From NCBI GenBank assembly GCA_049115935.1, contig JAGDZK010000005.1, positions 62,001 to 126,000 of the forward strand: a stretch of 64,000 nt of DNA, read 5' to 3'. Positions 43,713 through 52,515 of this stretch are shown here, piece after piece. The notes below the pieces were generated by a model, which was not told the origin of the DNA, ran no database searches, and saw only the letters and a list, made by a program, of their open reading frames with translations. The stretch comes from Bermanella sp049115935 (lineage in GTDB: Bacteria > Pseudomonadota > Gammaproteobacteria > Pseudomonadales > Oceanobacteraceae). A program made the translations under genes and the position numbers. The first letter of the stretch is position 1; each line of letters starts with the position of its first letter.

Positions 43713-44039
43713 ATAAAAGACCTATAAAATCAAAGAAACTTTCTAATTACTCGGCGAACAAAAAAACACTAAAATAATCACGTTATCTGTAATAAAAAAA
43801 CCAATATATTTCAGGAAGTTTTTCTCGGCTTGAATGGTTGTGACTCAAAATGTTTACCCGTAGAGCAACCAATCTCGCCAGAGATAAGTTGAATAGAAAC
43901 CAAAAAATAGCCACCCTACTGACTCACTCTTAAATGCTTTTTTACTACCCTATTTATTTTTAATTTCAACTAACTTAATTATTAGCTCGCCTGAATACGC
44001 TAATTTATTTTTAAAGACAATGGGAAGCTATAAATATTT
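43713..44039. other. AT-rich gap
   Basis: A 327-nt stretch without a credible gene, hairpin or repeat. AT-rich throughout, it could contain the promoter of the preceding minus-strand gene, but no clear boxes stand out. Confidence 0.5.
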
Positions 44040-44258
44040 CTAGCTCTGACATGATAAAACATATAAAGCAATGACTGCACCAAGTATGAAAATCGGTCCA
44101 AGGTTCGTCGTTTTATTGGAATAATATTCCCGCTTTTTTTCATCATCAGAGAAAACTGCAAGAACTTGGTATATTGCTCGATAACTAAAAAACACTATAA
44201 ACGCCAGAATGGTAAATTGATCAATATCTAAAATACATAAATCCATTTCATCATTCAC
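44040..44258 (-). CDS. Small putative membrane protein
   Basis: A 72-aa frame with two hydrophobic segments (FTILAFIVFFSYRAIYQVLAVF and LGPIFILGAVIALYVLSC) separated by a short charged loop (SDDEKKREYYSNK). It looks like a real two-pass membrane protein, but no family was recognised and the ribosome binding site is not strong. AT-rich, like the gene before it. Confidence 0.5.
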   Translation of the reverse strand: MNDEMDLCILDIDQFTILAFIVFFSYRAIYQVLAVFSDDEKKREYYSNKTTNLGPIFILGAVIALYVLSCQS

Positions 44259-44280
44259 TTATCCCGAGAATTCCAAAAAA

Positions 44281-44303
44281 AAAGCCAGCAACCGCTGGCT
44301 TTT
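44281..44303 (-). terminator. laoR terminator
   Basis: AAAGCCAGC (44281-44289), loop AACC, GCTGGCTTT (44294-44302). On the minus strand a run of about nine T residues follows, so it ends the regulator transcript. Confidence 0.9.
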
Positions 44304-44329
44304 CATCACACTAAAATATTTAAAACCGC

Positions 44330-44992
44330 TTAAGGCAACGCAGAAAGCTGATCCAAAGATTTTCCCAATTGCGCAGCAATGGCGGCAACCGGTTCTTTGT
44401 ATTTTTCAGTTAAAAAAGGTCGCTCTAACGCGAAAATTTGATACACACCCGCGTTTAATAATTCACGGCTTTCTTCTTGGGCGTTGTCTACCAATAAATT
44501 GGTGTGCATAAACCCAAACCATGAGGTTACTAATATCCAAGTATTTAACGACAGCGCGCGCAGCTCTTCATCGTTAGCCGCAATGATGTCGGCACTGCGC
44601 AGGGCCATAAAAATCATTTCGGTGCGACTTAAGCAGCGTTTAAAAAACGCATTGTAACGTTTATGAAGGTCTGGATCGTTTTGCAATAAATGCTGCAAGT
44701 CACGATGCAAAAAGCGGTAGTCCCACAAACCTTGGAAAATAGCCTGCAAATAAATCAGTTTATCGTTTACGGTAAGGTCACGACCTTCTGGCAGCTGTAA
44801 ATTTGCATCTACCTTGGCTTCGTATTCAAGGTAAATATCAAAGATGATTTGTTGTTTATTTTTGAAGTGGTAATACAAATTACCCGGGCTGATGCCAAGA
44901 TGAGAGGCGATATGATTCGTCGTGACGTTACGCTCACCCTGTTCATTAAACAGGTCAAGGCTGGCTTGTATAATACGATCACGTGTTTTCAT
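44330..44992 (-). CDS. laoR: TetR-family repressor, LaoR-like
   Basis: A 220-aa TetR regulator. The N-terminal helix-turn-helix is clear (VTTNHIASHLGISPGNLYYHFKNKQQI, about 23-49); a C-terminal ligand pocket domain contains the WDYRFLHRDLQHLLQNDP segment found in TetR proteins of lipid and alcohol oxidation clusters. It diverges from an aldehyde dehydrogenase, Tat lipoprotein and GMC oxidoreductase in the order of the P. aeruginosa laoRCBA cluster (PA0367-PA0364). It is expected to repress those genes until a long-chain alcohol or aldehyde is present. Confidence 0.85.
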   Translation of the reverse strand: MKTRDRIIQASLDLFNEQGERNVTTNHIASHLGISPGNLYYHFKNKQQIIFDIYLEYEAKVDANLQLPEGRDLTVNDKLIYLQAIFQGLWDYRFLHRDLQHLLQNDPDLHKRYNAFFKRCLSRTEMIFMALRSADIIAANDEELRALSLNTWILVTSWFGFMHTNLLVDNAQEESRELLNAGVYQIFALERPFLTEKYKEPVAAIAAQLGKSLDQLSALP

Positions 44993-45153
44993 ACTGCTTT
45001 CCTATTGAGGCGTTCAAATCACCGTCGTTCTGTGAGGCGTCCGTTTCACAGCTTGCTGCATTTGGGTCGTGCATTTTCGCAATCCTATTCACTATACGCA
45101 ACGACCAATTGGATTAAGGGTCAAATTCGGCCAACTGTGTGACAAATAAACAT

Positions 45154-45181
45154 TTGACCTGTAGAGTAATAACTCTAATAA
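45154..45181 (+). promoter_or_regulatory. Candidate laoC promoter
   Basis: TTGACC (45154-45159) and TAATAA (45176-45181) with a 16-bp spacer. Nearly the whole spacer is taken up by a palindrome. The start site would fall about 37 nt before the laoC ATG. Confidence 0.6.
45162..45177. promoter_or_regulatory. Candidate LaoR operator
   Basis: TAGAGT-AATA-ACTCTA, a 16-bp palindrome between the -35 and -10 boxes of the laoC promoter. TetR proteins commonly bind such sites and block RNA polymerase. Confidence 0.6.
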
Positions 45182-45224
45182 TAACCAAAATTCGCTACAT
45201 TGCCCACTATAAGAGGATACTTGT

Positions 45225-46667
45225 ATGGTCGCCACCGCTGCTCAAATGAATGACGAACAAGCACAAATTGCATATCTGCATGATGTTTTTGCTAAACAAA
45301 AAGCCGCTTACGCCAATGCGCCATACCTAAGTGTGCAGCAACGTCGTCAAGACCTAGACAAGCTTTCTTCTATTTTGCGCGAATACAAAGACGAACTGGC
45401 TGAGGCCATGAACACCGATTTTAGCTGCCGCTCGAAAGATGAGACCTTGCTGGCTGAGATCATGGTGACCCTTGAAGGCATCAAATATAACCGTAAAAAT
45501 TTAAAAAAATGGATGAAACCCAGCCGCCGTCATGTGGGCATGTTGTTTGCGCCAGCTTCTAATAAAGTGCATTACCAACCTAAGGGTGTAATCGGCATCA
45601 TGGTGCCATGGAATTACCCAATTCAATTAGCCGCAGCTCCTCTTGCAGCGGCACTGGCGGCCGGTAACCGCGCGGTGATTAAATTATCTGAGTTCACACC
45701 GGCCACCAATGCAGTCATGCAGCGCATGTTTGCATCCGCCTTTAATGAAGACCAAGTGGCCCTTGTGTTAGGTGAAGCACAAGTGGGGGCTGAATTTTCT
45801 AACCTGCATTGGGATCACTTATTGTTTACCGGCTCAACTGCGGTTGCCCGCCATGTGATGAGTGCCGCTGGTAAAAACCTTGTGCCAGTTACACTTGAAC
45901 TGGGTGGCAAAAGCCCATGTATCATTACCGACAAAGCGTCATTAAAAGGGGCCGCTGAAAGTATTATTTTTGGTAAGGCCACCAACGCAGGTCAAACCTG
46001 TATCGCACCGGATTATGTATTGTGCCCTGCCAACATGGTGGATGATTTAAAAGCACAATTAACAGCGGCCTATAAAAAATCATTCCCTACCCTGCGTGAT
46101 AACAATGACTACACCGCCATAGTGAATGAACGTCAGTTTAATCGCTTGCAAGGTTACTTAAGTGACGCAAAAGAAAAAGGCGCCAACGTTGAGCCTCTTA
46201 ATAATGCCAACGAAGATTTCACCGGCACCCGTAAAATTCCATTAACACTATTAACCCAAACCACGGATGACATGGTGGTGATGCAGGATGAAATTTTTGG
46301 CCCGCTGTTGCCAATTTTAACCTACAACAATTTAAACGAAGCACTGGATTACATTAACGCACACCCTCGCCCGCTCGCGTTATATTTATTTAGCCATAAC
46401 AGCAATGAGCAAGAATACGTATTAGAAAATACTCACGCAGGTGGTGTGGCCATTAATGATTGCTTAACCCACATAGCCCAAGACGATATGCCGTTTGGTG
46501 GTGTCGGTGATTCTGGTATTGGCGCTTACCACGGTAAAGAAGGTTTCTTATCGTTAAGTCATGCTAAGTCTGTGCATAAAAAAGGTCGCTTCAATAGTGG
46601 CAAATTTATTCACGCACCTCACGGTCGCTTAGTGCACCGCTTAATTTATAAATTCATTATTCGTTAA
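45225..46667 (+). CDS. laoC: Aldehyde dehydrogenase (coniferyl-aldehyde-dehydrogenase-like), LaoC-like
   Basis: Oxidises aldehydes to acids with NAD(P)+. The 480-aa class 3-type aldehyde dehydrogenase has the catalytic cysteine in NAGQTCIAPDYVL (Cys259), the general-base glutamate in LELGGKSPC (about 225), the NAD-binding FTGSTAVARHVMSAA and a C-terminal membrane-leaning tail (GRLVHRLIYKFIIR), which suits long-chain aldehydes. First gene of the likely laoCBA operon, with a 18-nt gap to the next gene. Confidence 0.92.
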   Translation: MVATAAQMNDEQAQIAYLHDVFAKQKAAYANAPYLSVQQRRQDLDKLSSILREYKDELAEAMNTDFSCRSKDETLLAEIMVTLEGIKYNRKNLKKWMKPSRRHVGMLFAPASNKVHYQPKGVIGIMVPWNYPIQLAAAPLAAALAAGNRAVIKLSEFTPATNAVMQRMFASAFNEDQVALVLGEAQVGAEFSNLHWDHLLFTGSTAVARHVMSAAGKNLVPVTLELGGKSPCIITDKASLKGAAESIIFGKATNAGQTCIAPDYVLCPANMVDDLKAQLTAAYKKSFPTLRDNNDYTAIVNERQFNRLQGYLSDAKEKGANVEPLNNANEDFTGTRKIPLTLLTQTTDDMVVMQDEIFGPLLPILTYNNLNEALDYINAHPRPLALYLFSHNSNEQEYVLENTHAGGVAINDCLTHIAQDDMPFGGVGDSGIGAYHGKEGFLSLSHAKSVHKKGRFNSGKFIHAPHGRLVHRLIYKFIIR

Positions 46668-46685
46668 GCGATCAAACAGCCCACT

Positions 46686-47231
46686 ATGAATAGACGTGAT
46701 TTTTTAAAACTCTCTGCCGCAGGTTCTGCGGCACTGACGGCAACAGCATTCACAGCAACCTTATCCGGTTGCTCTGAATCATTACCAAGCAATGGCCAAT
46801 GGAAAGTACTGCGCGAAAAAGACCGTATTTTTTTAAGCGCTGTGGCCCCCGTTATGCTCAAGGGCAGCCTGCCTAAAGAGAGCCAAGCTCGTCAGCAAGG
46901 CATCAATATCATGTTAAAAAACATTGATGTGGGTATTTCAAAACTTGGGCCCCATAACAGCAAACAAATTTCTGATTTATTTACCTTACTGAATTTTGGT
47001 TTAAGCCGCGGCTTAACCACAGGTGTGTGGAGCAGTTGGGAAAACGCATCTGAAGCTGAAATAGAAAACTTCTTGAATCGTTGGCGCGACAGTTCCGTCA
47101 GCTTGTTTAACATGGCTTATAACGGTTTAAACAAACTCATGTGCGCCACCTGGTTTGGCCAAAGTGCCGCTTGGAAAAATGTTGGGTACCCAGGCCCTTT
47201 GTACCCTGATGTATTAATTACCAAATCTTAA
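46686..47231 (+). CDS. laoB: Tat-secreted lipoprotein, LaoB-like
   Basis: A 181-aa protein with a twin-arginine signal (MNRRDFLKLSAAGSA) and lipobox LSGC (Cys29). The mature part resembles the small partner subunits found next to membrane-associated GMC or gluconate-type dehydrogenases: LSAVAPVMLKGSLP, FTLLNFGLSRGLTTGVW, and the C-terminal WFGQSAAWKNVGYPGP. In P. aeruginosa the gene at this place (laoB) supports the long-chain alcohol dehydrogenase; a chaperone or anchoring role is inferred. Tat export implies the protein folds before export. Confidence 0.82.
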   Translation: MNRRDFLKLSAAGSAALTATAFTATLSGCSESLPSNGQWKVLREKDRIFLSAVAPVMLKGSLPKESQARQQGINIMLKNIDVGISKLGPHNSKQISDLFTLLNFGLSRGLTTGVWSSWENASEAEIENFLNRWRDSSVSLFNMAYNGLNKLMCATWFGQSAAWKNVGYPGPLYPDVLITKS

Positions 47232-47257
47232 CGATTCACTTGGCGGATAATAATTAA

Positions 47258-48850
47258 ATGGCCATTCCTGATATTTTTAAACAACGTGCCCAAAATGAAA
47301 ATTGGGACATCACCGACGCTGCCAAACTCCAAACCCAGCAAACCATTGAAGCGGATGTAATCATTATTGGTACCGGTGCAGGCGGTGGCGTCAGCGCCGA
47401 AGTATTAAGCCAAGCCGGTTTAAATGTGGTGATGATTGAAGAGGGTGGTTTGTTCACCTCTGATAATTTCAACATGGATGAGATACAAGCCTACGGCGAT
47501 CTTTACCAAGAAGGGGCTGGGCGCACCACCAAAGATGGTGCCATTAGTATTTTCCAGGGCCGCGCTGTGGGCGGCACCACTGTGGTTAATTGGACATCCA
47601 GCTTTCGCACTCCTAACCACACGCTCAACCACTGGCAACAGCATCACGGCGTTGCCGGTTTTAGCCCTGAAGACATGGCACCTTACTTTGAGCAAATGGA
47701 AACACGCTTAAACGTCGCCAAGTGGGCCATGCCACCTAATGCAAACAATGACACCTTAAAACGCGGTTGCGAAGCAAATCAATGGAGCTGGGCGGTGATA
47801 CCCCGCAATGTAGCAGGCTGCTGGGATTTAGGTTACTGCGGCACAGGCTGCCCAACCAACGCCAAACAAAGCATGCTGGTTACCACCGTGCCCGAGGCCC
47901 TTAAAAACGGCGCGAAACTGTTTTATCGCTGTAGCGCGGATCGCATTGTATTTTCTGAACACAAAGCGGAATCCGTTGAATGTTTGGCCCTAGCAGATGA
48001 CGGCAAAACCCCAACCGGAGTGCGCTTGAGTTTTAAAGCGCCGCACATCGTCTTAGCAGGCGGTGCCATCAACAATCCGGGGTTATTGCTGCGATCAAAC
48101 GCACCGGATCCACACAAACGCATTGGTAAGCGCACCACCATTCATCCTGTAAACGCCAGCCTTGCTAAAATGGGCTCAGCGGTAAATGCATTTTATGGCG
48201 CGCCCCAAAGTATTTATTCAGATCATTTTCAGTGGAATACCGATGGTGACATGGGCTTTAAACTGGAAGTGCCCCCTATGCAACCCGCCATGGGCGCACA
48301 GATTGTGGGCTTTCATGGTTTGAAACTCACCCAAACCATGGAAGAACTGCCTAACCTGCAAGGCACCATTGCACTGCTGCGTGACGGCTTTCACGAACAA
48401 AGCCAAGGGGGCACGGTTGAACTGGACAGCGGTGGCAAACCCATCTTGGATTACCCACTGACTGACTATATTTGGCAGGGCTTGCGTAAAGCCCATCATG
48501 TGATGGCCGAAGCGCAATTTGCCGCAGGTGCTAACAGTGTCATGCCTTTACACCACGACGCGACGTTTTATAAGTCTTTAAGTGAATGCAAGACGGCCAT
48601 TGATTCGCTCCCCCAAGAATTACATCGCCAACGTTTAATGACGGCCCATTTAATGGGTGGCTGCATCATGGGGGAAGACATGGGTGAATCTGTGATCAAC
48701 AGCCAAGGGCGTTTTCACCATGCTGATAACCTGTATGTCATTGATGGCTCTGCATTTCCAACCAGTATTGGTGCCAACCCTCAGCTATCCATTTATGGTC
48801 TAGCCCTTAAACAATCCAGCCAATTGGCCGCTAAAATCAAACAAGGCTAA
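47258..48850 (+). CDS. laoA: GMC-family FAD alcohol dehydrogenase, LaoA-like
   Basis: Oxidises long-chain alcohols to aldehydes. The 530-aa GMC oxidoreductase has the FAD motif IIGTGAGGGVSAEVLSQAG (about 36-54), the second signature GRAVGGTTVVNW (about 102-113), a cysteine-rich GCWDLGYCGTGCPTN segment seen in the AlkJ/cholesterol-oxidase-like branch, and the C-terminal YVIDGSAFPTSIGANPQLSIYGLA block. No signal peptide is visible. With laoC and laoB it would carry fatty alcohol from alkane or wax-ester breakdown through aldehyde to acid. Confidence 0.9.
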   Translation: MAIPDIFKQRAQNENWDITDAAKLQTQQTIEADVIIIGTGAGGGVSAEVLSQAGLNVVMIEEGGLFTSDNFNMDEIQAYGDLYQEGAGRTTKDGAISIFQGRAVGGTTVVNWTSSFRTPNHTLNHWQQHHGVAGFSPEDMAPYFEQMETRLNVAKWAMPPNANNDTLKRGCEANQWSWAVIPRNVAGCWDLGYCGTGCPTNAKQSMLVTTVPEALKNGAKLFYRCSADRIVFSEHKAESVECLALADDGKTPTGVRLSFKAPHIVLAGGAINNPGLLLRSNAPDPHKRIGKRTTIHPVNASLAKMGSAVNAFYGAPQSIYSDHFQWNTDGDMGFKLEVPPMQPAMGAQIVGFHGLKLTQTMEELPNLQGTIALLRDGFHEQSQGGTVELDSGGKPILDYPLTDYIWQGLRKAHHVMAEAQFAAGANSVMPLHHDATFYKSLSECKTAIDSLPQELHRQRLMTAHLMGGCIMGEDMGESVINSQGRFHHADNLYVIDGSAFPTSIGANPQLSIYGLALKQSSQLAAKIKQG

Positions 48851-48857
48851 AATGTGT

Positions 48858-48884
48858 CACGGTACTCATTTGTTGAGTGCCGTG
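48858..48884. terminator. Hairpin after laoA
   Basis: CACGGTACTCA (48858-48868) and TGAGTGCCGTG (48874-48884) form an 11-bp stem (one G-T pair) 7 nt past the laoA stop. It lacks a T-run, so it is a weak or factor-dependent terminator. Confidence 0.45.
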
Positions 48885-48934
48885 GCTAAATTGATTAACA
48901 TGCCGCCCTAGTATCCCGCCCCAAGGCAGATTTC

Positions 48935-49414
48935 ATGATTAAAGTGATCTATCCCGGAACGTTTGACCCAATCACCAATGGTCACACCGACCTTATCGAA
49001 CGCGCCGCGCGTATGTTCGATCATATTGTGGTTGCCGTTGCCGAGAGCCCAAACAAAAAACCTTTGTTTGACCTTGAGTTACGCTGCGAACTGGCACGTG
49101 AAGTATTAAGCCACGTGAAAAACGTTGAAGTAGTCGGTTTTAACACGCTACTGGCGCATTTTGTAAAAGAACAAAACGCTCAAGTGTTATTACGAGGCCT
49201 GCGCGCCGTGTCTGACTTTGAATACGAATTTCAGCTAGCCAACATGAACCGTGCCCTAGCACCGGATGTTGAAACGGTATTTTTAACACCTGACGAGCGT
49301 CATTCGTACATCAGCTCAACGTTGATTCGTGAAATCGCCCGCTTAAATGGTGATGTGAAAAAATTTGTCCACCCTGTGGTAGAAAAACACCTGCTAGAGA
49401 AATTTGGCATCTAG
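48935..49414 (+). CDS. coaD: Phosphopantetheine adenylyltransferase
   Basis: Fourth step of coenzyme A synthesis: 4'-phosphopantetheine plus ATP to dephospho-CoA. The 159-aa nucleotidyltransferase has GTFDPITNGHTDLIERA (8-24, with the His of the HxGH-like motif), LLRGLRAVSDFEYE (about 86-99) and the ISSTLIREIARLNGDV motif (about 126-141). Followed after 44 nt by a ferredoxin gene, as in Pseudomonas. Confidence 0.98.
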   Translation: MIKVIYPGTFDPITNGHTDLIERAARMFDHIVVAVAESPNKKPLFDLELRCELAREVLSHVKNVEVVGFNTLLAHFVKEQNAQVLLRGLRAVSDFEYEFQLANMNRALAPDVETVFLTPDERHSYISSTLIREIARLNGDVKKFVHPVVEKHLLEKFGI

Positions 49415-49458
49415 CATTAAGCTGTTGTTTAGAGTCTTAAGATTCTAAGGAGTAAAAT

Positions 49459-49704
49459 ATGGCCTTAATCATTACCGATGATTGCATCAACTGTGACGTG
49501 TGCGAGCCTGAGTGCCCAAACGAAGCCATTAGTGAAGGGGATGAAATCTACGTCATCGACCCTAAAAAATGCACCGAATGTGTGGGTCACTACGATGAGC
49601 CTCAGTGCCAATTAGTCTGCCCAGTTGACTGCATCCCATTGGATCCTGACAACGAAGAGACTCAAGAAGAGTTGATGGAAAAATACGAAAAGCTAACAGC
49701 TTAA
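49459..49704 (+). CDS. fdx: YfhL-type 2[4Fe-4S] ferredoxin
   Basis: A low-potential electron carrier of 81 aa with two clusters: Cys9, Cys12, Cys15, Cys19 and Cys38, Cys41, Cys50, Cys54. The longer 8-residue spacing between the second and third ligands of the latter (CTECVGHYDEPQC) is typical of the Allochromatium/YfhL type. An AAGGAG ribosome binding site precedes the ATG. The gene stop is followed 3 nt later by a heptad array. Confidence 0.96.
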   Translation: MALIITDDCINCDVCEPECPNEAISEGDEIYVIDPKKCTECVGHYDEPQCQLVCPVDCIPLDPDNEETQEELMEKYEKLTA

Positions 49705-49707
49705 GGC

Positions 49708-49747
49708 GTTAGACGTTAGACGTTAGACGTTAGACGTTAGACGTTAG
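49708..49747 (+). repeat. Heptad array (GTTAGAC) x 5.7
   Basis: Five exact GTTAGAC units and a partial sixth begin 3 nt after the fdx stop. In the TTAGACG phase they share the AGACG core with the GGAGACG array after hisH. Confidence 0.97.
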
Positions 49748-49756
49748 TAAAAATTG

Positions 49757-49788
49757 AAAACCGCTGGCTAAAACCAAGCGGTTTTTTT
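49757..49788 (+). terminator. fdx terminator
   Basis: AAAACCGCT (49757-49765) and AGCGGTTTT (49777-49785) with an 11-nt loop and a T-run. Confidence 0.88.
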
Positions 49789-49885
49789 ATGCCTGCTAAG
49801 TAAGAATCACTATTCCATTCGTCATAACCTGACGTGCTCACATAATTATGCTTAGATAACGCCAGTTTCGCTTAAGGGATGCGCC

Positions 49886-51571
49886 ATGAAAATTATTACT
49901 ACTCTCAGTATTTTGCTATTGCTGGTTGCCTGCAGTGATGACAAATCTACAACCTCTCAATCACATACTGGCGCGGTGGCATCCGCCCACCCATTAGCCA
50001 CACAAGCAGGTATCGATATTTTAAACGCAGGCGGTAACGCCTTTGACGCAGCGGTTGCAACCGCCGCCGTTTTAGCCGTGGTAGAGCCTTACAGCGCCGG
50101 CATGGGCGGTGGTGGTTTTTGGTTGCTACATGATGCCAAGCAGCAAAAAAATATTTTTGTCGATGCCCGTGAAAAAGCACCATTACAGGCCCACCGCGAT
50201 ATGTATTTAGATGATACTGGTAATATCATTCCAAAACTGTCCATTAACGGGCCCATGGCAGCGGCCATCCCAGGGCAAGCCGCCGCGTTTGCTCACCTAG
50301 CCAAACAGTATGGCAAGTTACCCCTTAAAACGTCTTTAGCGAGCGCCATCAAAATTGCCAATAACGGTTTTGCCACCGATCACCACTACGCAAAACTGGC
50401 CGGTTATCGTAAAGGTGCATTAAACCAATACCCAGCGGCTGCCAAAATATTTTTAGACAAGGGCCAAGTCCCGCAAACGGGTTACATCATTAAACAACCT
50501 GACTTAGCCAATACCTTACAAGCCATTGCCGAGAATGGTTTTGATGGCTTTTACAAAGGCAAAGTGGCCCAGCAATTAGTGAAACAAGTACAAAAAGACG
50601 GTGGCATATGGCAACTGGCCGATTTAGAAAAATACACAGTGATCGAACGTGAGCCCATTGTTAGCCAGTATCAAAAACACACCATCATTAGTGCACCACC
50701 ACCAAGCTCGGGCGGAATTGCCATCGCACAAATGTTAAATATGCTAGAAAGTCTTCAACCTGACCTAAACTGGAAAACACTCAACGAAGCCGATCAAGTG
50801 CATTTATTAAGTGAGGTCATGCGTCGCGCCTATTTTGACCGCGCCCATTATTTGGGTGACCCAGATTTTGTAGATGTGCCGCAAGATACATTACTCAACA
50901 AAAGTTACAACGCCACACTGGCACAAACCATCGACATGGATAAAGCCACCGACAGTAAAACCCTAGGTAGCCAAGTACAATTACGAGAAGGTTTTCACAC
51001 GACTCATTTAAGTGCGCTTGATAAAGACGGTAACCGTGTCAGCGCCACATTAAGCATCAACTTACCTTTTGGTAGTGCATACCTTGCAAAAGGTACCGGT
51101 GTATTACTGAATAATGAAATGGACGACTTTTCTTCTAAACCCGGCGTACCCAACGCTTATGGTTTAGTGGGCAACGAAGCCAACGCCATAGCCCCAGAAA
51201 AACGCCCTCTATCAAGCATGACCCCAAGCTTTGTTGAAAATGACAATCAAGTGGCCATCTTAGGCACACCCGGTGGTAGTCGAATTATTACTATGGTGTT
51301 TCTTGGTATGTTAGAACACTTACAAAATAAACCCGTTGAAAACTGGGTCGATAAAAAACGCTTTCATCACCAATATCTACCTGATGTGATTCAGCACGAG
51401 CCAGATACATTCAGCGAAGACGTCAAACAAGCGTTGCAAGCAAAAGGCCATAAACTAAAAAATGTGGGTCGAAAATACGGCAATATGCAGGCTATTTTAT
51501 TGGATAAAACCAATAATCATGTGAGTGCCGCCGCTGATAAACGGGCCGTTGGCCATGCACAAATACAATAA
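49886..51571 (+). CDS. ggt: Gamma-glutamyltransferase
   Basis: Cleaves gamma-glutamyl bonds of glutathione and related peptides in the envelope. The 561-aa precursor has a lipoprotein signal (lipobox LVAC, Cys16), the large-subunit blocks ILNAGGNAFDAAVATAAVLAVVEPYSAGMGGGGF and the self-cleavage site before Thr372 in HTTHLSALDKDGNRVS, which becomes the catalytic nucleophile. The PLSSMTPSF and LGTPGGSRI motifs line the glutamyl pocket. A lipoprotein form is less common than a free periplasmic one. Located next to fdx, as in Pseudomonas. Confidence 0.95.
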   Translation: MKIITTLSILLLLVACSDDKSTTSQSHTGAVASAHPLATQAGIDILNAGGNAFDAAVATAAVLAVVEPYSAGMGGGGFWLLHDAKQQKNIFVDAREKAPLQAHRDMYLDDTGNIIPKLSINGPMAAAIPGQAAAFAHLAKQYGKLPLKTSLASAIKIANNGFATDHHYAKLAGYRKGALNQYPAAAKIFLDKGQVPQTGYIIKQPDLANTLQAIAENGFDGFYKGKVAQQLVKQVQKDGGIWQLADLEKYTVIEREPIVSQYQKHTIISAPPPSSGGIAIAQMLNMLESLQPDLNWKTLNEADQVHLLSEVMRRAYFDRAHYLGDPDFVDVPQDTLLNKSYNATLAQTIDMDKATDSKTLGSQVQLREGFHTTHLSALDKDGNRVSATLSINLPFGSAYLAKGTGVLLNNEMDDFSSKPGVPNAYGLVGNEANAIAPEKRPLSSMTPSFVENDNQVAILGTPGGSRIITMVFLGMLEHLQNKPVENWVDKKRFHHQYLPDVIQHEPDTFSEDVKQALQAKGHKLKNVGRKYGNMQAILLDKTNNHVSAAADKRAVGHAQIQ

Positions 51572-51589
51572 TTAAAGATTATAATTACA

Positions 51590-52342
51590 ATGTTAGAACT
51601 TGGTTTTTTCATTAAAAAAATAATCGCTTTTTGGTTAATGCCATTGAGCATGGTTATTTTATTACTTTGTGTGTCTGTTTTTTTCTTATGGAAAAAACCA
51701 CACTCATCCATTGGAAAAATAGCCGCAAGCAGTGCACTGATTTTATTATTAATATTTAGCTGGAATCCAATCTCAATACCTATGTTGAGAAGTATTGAAC
51801 AAACTAATATTCCTTTTGATATAAATACACCGGTTGAATATGTAGTTGTATTAGGTAATAAAGCTACAAGCGATCCAACCATTCCACTAAACAGCCACCT
51901 ATCCAGCTCTGCCACCGCGCGCTTACTTGAGGGTTTACGCATTTTAAATGTTAACCCCACTGCTCAATTAATTGTTACCGGTTACGCAGGCAACAACACA
52001 AAAAGCAGCGCACAAGTGTATAAAGAAGTGGCCATCAGTTTAGGTATTAAACCTGAACGCATCACCGCCATTGATTGGCCAAAAGATACCGAAGAAGAAG
52101 CACAAGCCGTCAAACAAATCGTCAAGGATCAGCCCACTGCCATTGCTACCAGTGCCAGCCATATGCCCAGAGCGATAGAGTTTTTTTATCAGCAGAATAT
52201 TCACGCCATTGCCGCTCCCACTTTTTATCTTGGCAAGCAAACAGAAAAAATAGATTGGCGATTTGATGCGGCAGGATTATTAAAATCAGAACGGACTATT
52301 TACGAATATATTGGCCAACTATGGCAATGGCTCAAACACTAG
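51590..52342 (+). CDS. elyC: ElyC/YdcF-like DUF218 membrane protein
   Basis: A 250-aa protein with two N-terminal membrane segments (to about 60) and a periplasmic DUF218 domain: EYVVVLGNKA, ARLLEGLRILN, QLIVTGYAGN, ATSASHMPRAIEFF. This layout is that of E. coli ElyC, which affects peptidoglycan synthesis and lipid-carrier homeostasis. It begins 18 nt after ggt. ElyC and SanA/YdcF are all DUF218 proteins; the two-segment N-terminus favours ElyC. Confidence 0.82.
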   Translation: MLELGFFIKKIIAFWLMPLSMVILLLCVSVFFLWKKPHSSIGKIAASSALILLLIFSWNPISIPMLRSIEQTNIPFDINTPVEYVVVLGNKATSDPTIPLNSHLSSSATARLLEGLRILNVNPTAQLIVTGYAGNNTKSSAQVYKEVAISLGIKPERITAIDWPKDTEEEAQAVKQIVKDQPTAIATSASHMPRAIEFFYQQNIHAIAAPTFYLGKQTEKIDWRFDAAGLLKSERTIYEYIGQLWQWLKH

Positions 52343-52515
52343 CTCTGTGCAGCGTCTGTTTTTTCATAACTATAGGCTATATAAGAAAGGCTCTTTGGAG
52401 CCTAGCATTGTTAAAAGAAAGGAGTTTGTGCACTGGCTCCCAAGCTAGGAGAAAACAACTACTAAATCAGCGCTCTTAGATTACATTGAATATATCAAGA
52501 CAGCAGAGCAAGAAG

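Noticed and set aside
51517..51960. 147-aa frame opposite ggt end and elyC
   Set aside because: Antisense to two recognised genes, with no domain.
52343..52515. Small RNA or hairpin element between elyC and the small lipoprotein
   Set aside because: GGAGCC and GGCTCC can pair, but the arms are short and widely spaced and no promoter or terminator frames them.
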